64,000 nucleotides of DNA from NCBI GenBank assembly GCA_023374045.1, contig CM041776.1:44212171-44276170 (forward strand), read 5' to 3'. How positions within the stretch are numbered: the first letter of the stretch is position 1; each line of letters begins with the position of its first letter. The translations under genes were made by a program, and so were the position numbers. The stretch comes from Limonium bicolor. Its lineage: Eukaryota; Streptophyta; Magnoliopsida; Caryophyllales; Plumbaginaceae. This document shows, one piece after another, positions 57,901 through 64,000 of this stretch. The notes beneath the pieces are model-generated. The model was not told the origin of the DNA. It searched no databases and saw only the letters and a list, made by a program, of their open reading frames with translations.

Positions 57901-59057
57901 ACACATCCCCACAAAACTAGAATTTCAAGAGAGCTCGTTTTAGGGCTTTAACTTAAAGATTACCTCAAGGTGTCCAAATGGAGAGTTAGGCAATCAAGGA
58001 TGGAATTTCCAACACTCCACAAAGCATGGAAGAACCGGCTGAAATGGGGGAAAAATCAATGTGGGCAAAATTTGATTTTTGCAAGGAAAAGCTACAAAGG
58101 ATGAAGCTCTTGCTTTTATTTTTACCTTAGAGCATTAAGGAGATGATGGAGAGTCAAAAGCACTCATTCAAGCTTCAAAGGCCAAACTTCCATGGAGGTG
58201 AAGATGGAGGTTCCAAGCTTTTGATGGGTGGAAAACGAAGCCCTTGACGAGAGGAATCTAACGGTACTATTTTTGTGTGATTTGGTGGAGAATTGAGCAA
58301 GTTAAGGGAGAAGGAAGATGGTGCTGTTGCTCTCTGATGAAATCTCCATGGAGCTCTCTGGCGAAGCAAAGAATACAGAGAGGAGGCTGGGAATCGTAAA
58401 AGAAGAAGGAGGGAAGGTGAGAGAGTAAGTAAAGTATCTTTTACTATTCCCCCTTTTTTTTACTTTATTTATTTGTCATCTTGTGACTTAATAAGCTAAC
58501 AAGCTAATTAAATGAGTGTGTGTATACCAATTAAAATCGGCCCACAAAAAATATAAGCTGGGAGCGTTTTTCATTTTATTACAGAAAACGCTCGTTAATT
58601 TACCCGGCTTAACACTATTCACTAACCGGGCCGTTTTTTGAATTTCTCGTTTCTTTATTTTTAATGGTTATTAAACTCCCATTAATACTTAATTATAGTT
58701 ATATAATCAACTATAATTTTTACGGGTCTATTTGACCACTTAAAGTCACGTTTTCGGGTTTTCTCGAAAACGTGCTTTAGAACTCCGTTAGCGTTTTAAT
58801 CCATTAATTGGATCCGTTTTCTTCGGAAATCATTCTGTATACTAATTAGGCCTAAATAAGCCTTAGTAACATCTCGGACCCTAATGAGATCATATATCTC
58901 TTACACTCGTTTAATGCATGTTTTAACGTTTTCCGCTTTTCAAGCGTTTTCTCTTTACTTTTGGTTTTTTCCTTTACCAATACTCTTTAGGCACCATTAG
59001 GCCTTAAATAATCGCATTAAATAATTTAACCACCATTTTTAGGTCCGGGGTATTAAA
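54909..59057 (-). repeat. E6 5' LTR (4149 bp), intact copy
   Basis: On the minus strand starts TTTAATACCCC and ends GGGGTGTTACA. It has three palindromes, donor-like GGTGAAAG/GTATG at 56514, acceptor-like TTATTTGCAG at 55259, stem-loop at 55012-55033, and the empty E7 target at 57708-57712. It is inserted in the E8 LTR; right flank TAAGG. Confidence 0.95.
56843..57022 (-). repeat. Phased palindrome array of E6, right LTR (3 copies)
   Basis: Copies at 56843-56877, 56913-56947 and 56987-57022, spaced 70 and 74 bp. The first has lost one C compared with the left LTR. Confidence 0.92.
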
Positions 59058-60275
59058 TAAGGACAACCACACAAATATCTAACTCTCAACTTAACCTAGA
59101 ATTTGAAGAGAATTCTTGGAGTTTTAAAAAAGGAATATTACCTTATAACATCTAGTTGAAGTCTTGAGCACTTAAGTAGCAAAACTCTAACCCTTGTGAG
59201 GTCCAAAAACCGGCTGGTACACAATGAAGAGGGAGCTCACGTTGGGTTTTTGGAAAATCAAAAAGGAAGGTTAGAAAAGAGGGATTTTTGAACTCATTTC
59301 TTACCTTAAACACACAAGGGTGTTGTTCTAGATCAAGGTGGAACCTTGAAACCAATTCAATCCAAGCTTTTCCACATGGAGGTCAAATGTGAGTTTTCCC
59401 TATTTTGAAAGGAGGTAAATGTTCCCCAAGTCAGAGGAATTCAACGGTACCATTTTTATGGAGTTTGGATCTCATTTGGACTTTCAAAATTGAAGAAGAA
59501 GATAGGAGTTGAGAGGGAAATGGGAGCCATCGTTACAGAGAAGGAAGAAGAGAGGGAGGGAAGAAAGACGTGAGTGAAGGAAGGAAGAAGAAGAAAAAAA
59601 AGAAGGGAGTGAAGGATAGGAGAATGTGAGAGTGAGAAGTAAAAGTCTCCTCTATCCCCTCTCTACTTTATTTGTTGTCCTTTAGTGACTTATAAGACAT
59701 TAATTAATTAAGGGGCTTGTGAGAGAGAGGTGTTACTCTTATAAAAACCGGCCCCACTATAATAATTTCTCGGGGCGGTTTTCCACTTTTTAACAAAAGA
59801 CGCCCGTTAATTTACCCGGTTAGCACTATTCACTAACCGGGGCCGTTTTTCGGATTTTTCTCATTTCTTTAATTTTAATGGTTCTTAAGGTCCCATTAAT
59901 GTTTAATTATAGTTATATAATCAATTATAATTTTTTACAGTGTCATTGACTATTTAAAGTCGCATTTTCGGGTTTTCTCGAAAAACGTGCGCTAAAGCTT
60001 TATTAGCGTTTTTAATACGTTATTTGGATCCGTTTTCTTCGGAATTTTTCCCACATGTTCTTAGTGTGTAATTAAGGTATAAAAATATATTTATAACCCT
60101 AGTGAATGTTATATACCTCCTAAAATAATTAAATACGCGTTTTCACGTTTTGTGACTTTTAAGCATTTTCTTTTTTTTAGGTTTTTATTCTTCACCAATG
60201 ATCTTAAGGACTTAATTAGCCTTAGAAAATCATAATTACATAATTAATTAACATATTAAGGTTTGGGGTATTTCA
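59058..60275 (-). repeat. E8 3' LTR fragment
   Basis: Minus-strand LTR starting TGAAATACCCCAAACC at 60275 and cut at 59058 by E6. It resembles the promoter end of the E6 LTR: a pyrimidine-rich leader (seen as purine-rich at 59520-59640) and a GC-poor tail. No coding capacity. Confidence 0.8.
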
Positions 60276-61128
60276 ATCTACCCCCCTTAAAAGAACTTTG
60301 TCCTCAAAGTTCACAACTTCCCATGCATCCTTTAATTAGAATACCGGGTTTACTTGCAAGATACAACTTCCATATTAAAACGCACTTTACATAACAACCC
60401 CGGACGTAACGGTCTGGGTAACATATCAACATCCACACACGACATACTTAATAATAACCTCGGACTCAACGGTCCGGGTAACATAACAACAGTTAGACTC
60501 ATAGGTCTGGATAATATTTATTACACATATCACACAACATGTCTTAGCATGTATAACAATCAAAATACCTTTTCCATCTCTTCATGGGCTCGAGTCCCAT
60601 GTCGAGTACATATACACTGTGATCCCGCTTGAACCCGGTCGCGATGGACACCTTCTGGTCCCGTTCTTTGGGAGATCAAAACTACACATACATTTTAAAA
60701 TATACTTCTCATGTCACCGGTCCGAAGACACAAGGCTCATACGTCCTCAGCTCGTGAGCAAGTAATACGAATATATTCCTACAAGGTTAAGTAAAAGAAA
60801 TCCTTCATTTGAAAATACCATTTGAGAATCTTGGAAATATTGATTGAAGTCTTGAAAATACCAATTGAAGATTTGAAAACATCAATTAAATTCTCTTTTG
60901 AAAACGCAATACAACTCCAAGTCCAATTGTGCTAACTATATCTTGTTCTTAACGTGATTATTGTGACCACTTATAGGGAGCTTCCAGAGTCATCCAACCC
61001 TGATGTGATCAGCATCAGTGTTGGAAATATCCTTCCACCCCAATTTGGTTCGGCTCCCTTGATCGCATGCAAATCAAGTTCCACCTCCCAACATCAATTT
61101 CAAACAAGAAACTAATTCAAACATTTAC
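60276..61128 (-). mobile_element. E8 internal fragment
   Basis: Minus-strand 3' end of an internal domain. Polypurine tract 60278-60292, stem GAACTTTG / CAAAGTTC (60293-60312), hairpin ladder (60400-60515), and the CTGATG palindrome at 61000-61018. Cut at 61128 by E9. No protein frame. Confidence 0.78.
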
Positions 61129-64000
61129 TGAAATACCCCTAAATTAATTAAATTAATTTAGGGGATTCTTTTATTAAACCTTTAATATACTATTAAGTAT
61201 TAAATTATTATATGGAATTATGAATATTAAATTATTATATGGAATTATGAAATTAAATTAATATAAGGGGTTGTGAAATTTATTTAGGGGTTTTCTCCTA
61301 ATATTATATATTATCTGTATAGTATTATGAATTTAATAATAAGATTATAAGTCAATAAATCTTGGGAAAATTATAAACACTCCAAATATATTATAAAGAT
61401 TTTAGGAAGTGTTGGAACGTGGTTTTGAAACATAAAAGATATAAAATTCTAGAAACTTTATAAGCTTATTAAGCCTTGCTAGAGTTGACTTTTTGATAAT
61501 GGTCAAACTAGCCCTTGAAACCCATACCAATAAATAGGTTATGGAAAACCATGAAGATCGATAAAAAGAACGTCAAAAACGGATCATCCTAGCCAAAGTT
61601 ATGCTAGGTTGAAGTTTAGAGTCAAAATTTTGAAAACTGCCACGTGTCAAGCTCACACGGGTCGCCTGTACTTAGCACGAAAATCGGCCAGAATCCTAAC
61701 TGCCATCAGTTTTTTTGCCCTAACTTTAAACACCGATATCTCACTCGTCTTTGGAATTTTTGAGTGTCGTCTTTTGCATTCTCTTCTCCTTCATCTCCTC
61801 TTTGCAACCATAACTCACACTAACCCTAAATCAACCGGAAATTCGATCCAAGTAGCCACCCTGCAAAACCGTAACTGCAATTTCCAGTTTTTCCCTTCGA
61901 ATCAGGTAACTTCGTCTAGCCATAACTTCTTCGTTTCTCATCCAAATTTCGTGTTCTTTAGCTCGTTAAAGAGCTCTAATCCCTCTACAACTTTCATGTT
62001 GATGACCAAATCTAATTCTTAATCATATGGAAGATATAGGCGTCTAAAGTTCCGACCTCGATCTGGTCGCGTTTTGCCCAGAATTTTTCCAGAAACGAGA
62101 GGTAAACTCGTGTTTTGTGACTTCAATATCTTTCTGTATGGTGCGAGTTAGGTTTAGTTTCTTGCTACCAAACCGTATATCTACGTTTGTTCTTTCCAAT
62201 GAGCCCTTACTCATAATCTAACTCGTTTTGTACCTAGTTATAGATCCTCAAAGTTGGCACCACGAACTGTTTAAAGTTCGAGTCTTTTCCAGATTTTCGA
62301 ATTGAATTCACTCAATTCGCACAATTCCGGTAAGTTTTTATCCAAATTCCTTCAACCTTGCTAAACTATGTTACATTATCGGTCAAAAACATCATTCAAT
62401 TGCATCAATTACGCTTTAGATTGAGTGAATTAGAGAAACGAATTCGAACCCCTTACGAACCCTAACTTCGAAACTGAATTCGAAAACCATTGAATACTGC
62501 ATTATAATTGGGTAAATTGGGTATCATTAGAACCGTAATTGAATTTCAAAACCATAGAAACAAGAATCACTCAATTTGGTTCTGTAGATTGAGAGAAATC
62601 GTGGATTTAGTACTCGGGTTTTTCGTTTGAAGTTGGGGATGAACTCAAGTTTCAGTGGCCGTCCGATCCTGAATTATAGGGACGGACGGCCGAGATTAAA
62701 ACAGAGGAGATTAAGTTGTTTTGAGTTTTATTAATTCCAGAATAAAACCCTAACTTGTTGAATTAATTTAAATACCTTCCCGAATGTATTTTGGCTTGAA
62801 ATTTTAACCATAGATTCCTTATTAAATCAAGTTTATTTCGATGTAAATTAATATGGTTTTGGAGTTTTTAAACATAAGTTATGATTTTTGCAAGTTACGG
62901 GTTTTCTGGAATTATTTGGCCAAATTAAAAAGATATTTTTATGAAATAAAAATTTTATAATATGTCTAAAATGTTATAGTTACTGTATATTAAATTTGGG
63001 AATTTTGGGCAAAGGTAAAAGGTTTTAAAAATTGTGTTTATGAGTTTTTCATAAGAATAACTTATAATATATGGTTTTAATGTAACCAAAAATTAAAGTA
63101 TGTTTGTTAATTAACTTTTAAGCTGGGGAAAATAGGGAAACTAAATTAACATTTTATAACAGTAAGTTTATAATGTTAGGTATTAGTTTTTAATAGAAGT
63201 GAAATTATTTACATATATGTATACATACATATTTAAGTGGAAACTTATATAAATCAAGGAATATAGTTATTTTTACGTTTTATTTATTATATTATATGGG
63301 AGTTAATATTCCTTGAATAGAACCAAGGAATATATATATCTATATATATATTTTTACACATATATGTAAAAACAAAAAAAATAGTGACTTAGGTTAAATC
63401 AAGGAGCTAAATTAATCTATATTTATATTAATTATATAATATGGTAGTTAATATACTTAACTGAAAACTAAGGGAAATACTTTATTTTATTAACCATATT
63501 TTGGATGTAGTGTGTGTAAAAGTAATATAAATAATTAAATACAATAAAACTACATAAATAATGTTTTGTATAAATCCTAGTATATAAATATATACACAGT
63601 AAACATAATAAAATTAAATACCTTATAGGAAATATAATACGAAGGAATTAATAAGTTAAACTAACCTCTACATAATACAAATAGAAGAATATTATATGAG
63701 GTGGTATTAAATTATAGTAATGTATTAGGCTTAAAGAGTTACCTTTAAATTTCTAAGATTCATATAAACAGTGTTAAAATACATGTATATATTTAGTCAA
63801 TGACCACAATGTAAATCTATAATTGGGTTAAGAAATTATAAGTTAAAATTTAGGAGTATTTGTAATTAGATTACATAAAGTGTTACACAATAGATCTTAT
63901 TATATAATTAATAATAATGAATGAAATACTTTTACATTTAAATGTTTTTATTATATAAACAATAATAAAATAAATGAGTTACTTTTACATCCAAATGTGA
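61129..64000 (+). mobile_element. E9: start of an AT-rich LTR-like element
   Basis: Begins TGAAATACCCCT at 61129, the same LTR start as E2, in the middle of E8. The next bases form a perfect 14-bp-arm hairpin (61136-61164). A less AT-rich stretch at 61600-62700 looks like a promoter/leader, with a 137-codon frame (61609-62022) of no known family and one 35-bp interrupted palindrome at 62657-62691. From 62700 to the end it is very AT-rich with no gene. No primer site is reached, so this could be an LTR longer than 2.87 kb; the class is inferred from its start only. Confidence 0.45.
62657..62691 (+). repeat. Single interrupted palindrome in E9
   Basis: GGCCGTCCG and CGGACGGCC lie at the ends of a 35-bp unit. 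It is the same size and GTCCG/CGGAC make-up as the arrays in the other LTR families, but present once. Confidence 0.65.

Noticed and set aside
61609..62022. 137-codon frame in E9 as a gene
   Set aside because: No recognisable domain, simple Ser/Thr/Phe-rich composition, sits where an LTR leader would be.

Overview
The window is plant nuclear DNA from a repeat-rich, probably large angiosperm genome. The evidence is a Ty3/gypsy polyprotein of the Tekay/Del type, initiator-Met-type primer binding sites, plant-style splice signals and an AlkB oxygenase of plant type. I see no intact host gene. Almost everything from 4.9 kb onward is nested, broken or complete LTR retrotransposons, named E1-E9 here. 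A 500-base run of N at 17566-18065 shows that this is a draft scaffold.

Layout: 1-3425, a degenerate tandem array (unit about 190 bp) split by a 413-bp foldback MITE (2688-3100); 3426-4870, unassigned sequence with a tRNA-like SINE head; 4871-6364, E1, the 3' end of a minus-strand element; 6365-17565, E2, a plus-strand non-coding element with 4.6-kb LTRs, cut by the gap; 18066-21056, E3, a plus-strand LTR; 21057-29186, E4, the only coding element, minus strand, with gag, an AlkB domain and pol; 29187-32188, E5, two inverted LTR ends joined head to head; 32189-34450 plus 48420-59057, E6, a minus-strand non-coding element split by E7; 34451-48419, E7, complete, plus strand, non-coding, with a 5-bp target duplication; 59058-61128, E8, a minus-strand fragment; 61129-64000, E9, the start of an AT-rich LTR-like sequence.

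E2, E6 and E7 fit the large retrotransposon derivative (LARD) pattern: very long LTRs, a good primer binding site and polypurine tract, and about 5 kb of conserved internal DNA without gag or pol. They would need proteins from a coding relative. E4 is the only candidate type in the window and shares the primer-binding region, LTR-end hairpin and leader splice-like signals with them.

Two observations stand out. First, E4 carries a full-length AlkB-type 2-oxoglutarate/Fe(II) dioxygenase reading frame between the Gag zinc knuckles and the protease, on the coding strand. The splice-like signals would let one donor choose between a Gag-AlkB and a Gag-Pol product. This copy is dead (two stops in AlkB, one in pol, a mutated protease aspartate), but the arrangement suggests that a live relative used an AlkB domain. 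Second, four LTR families each carry a row of 34-36-bp interrupted palindromes at about 69-75-bp spacing. The sequences differ between families but the design is the same, and E9 has a single copy. Several other short hairpins (LTR end, primer binding site, leader, internal polypurine tract) also recur across families, some with paired changes that suggest selection on structure.
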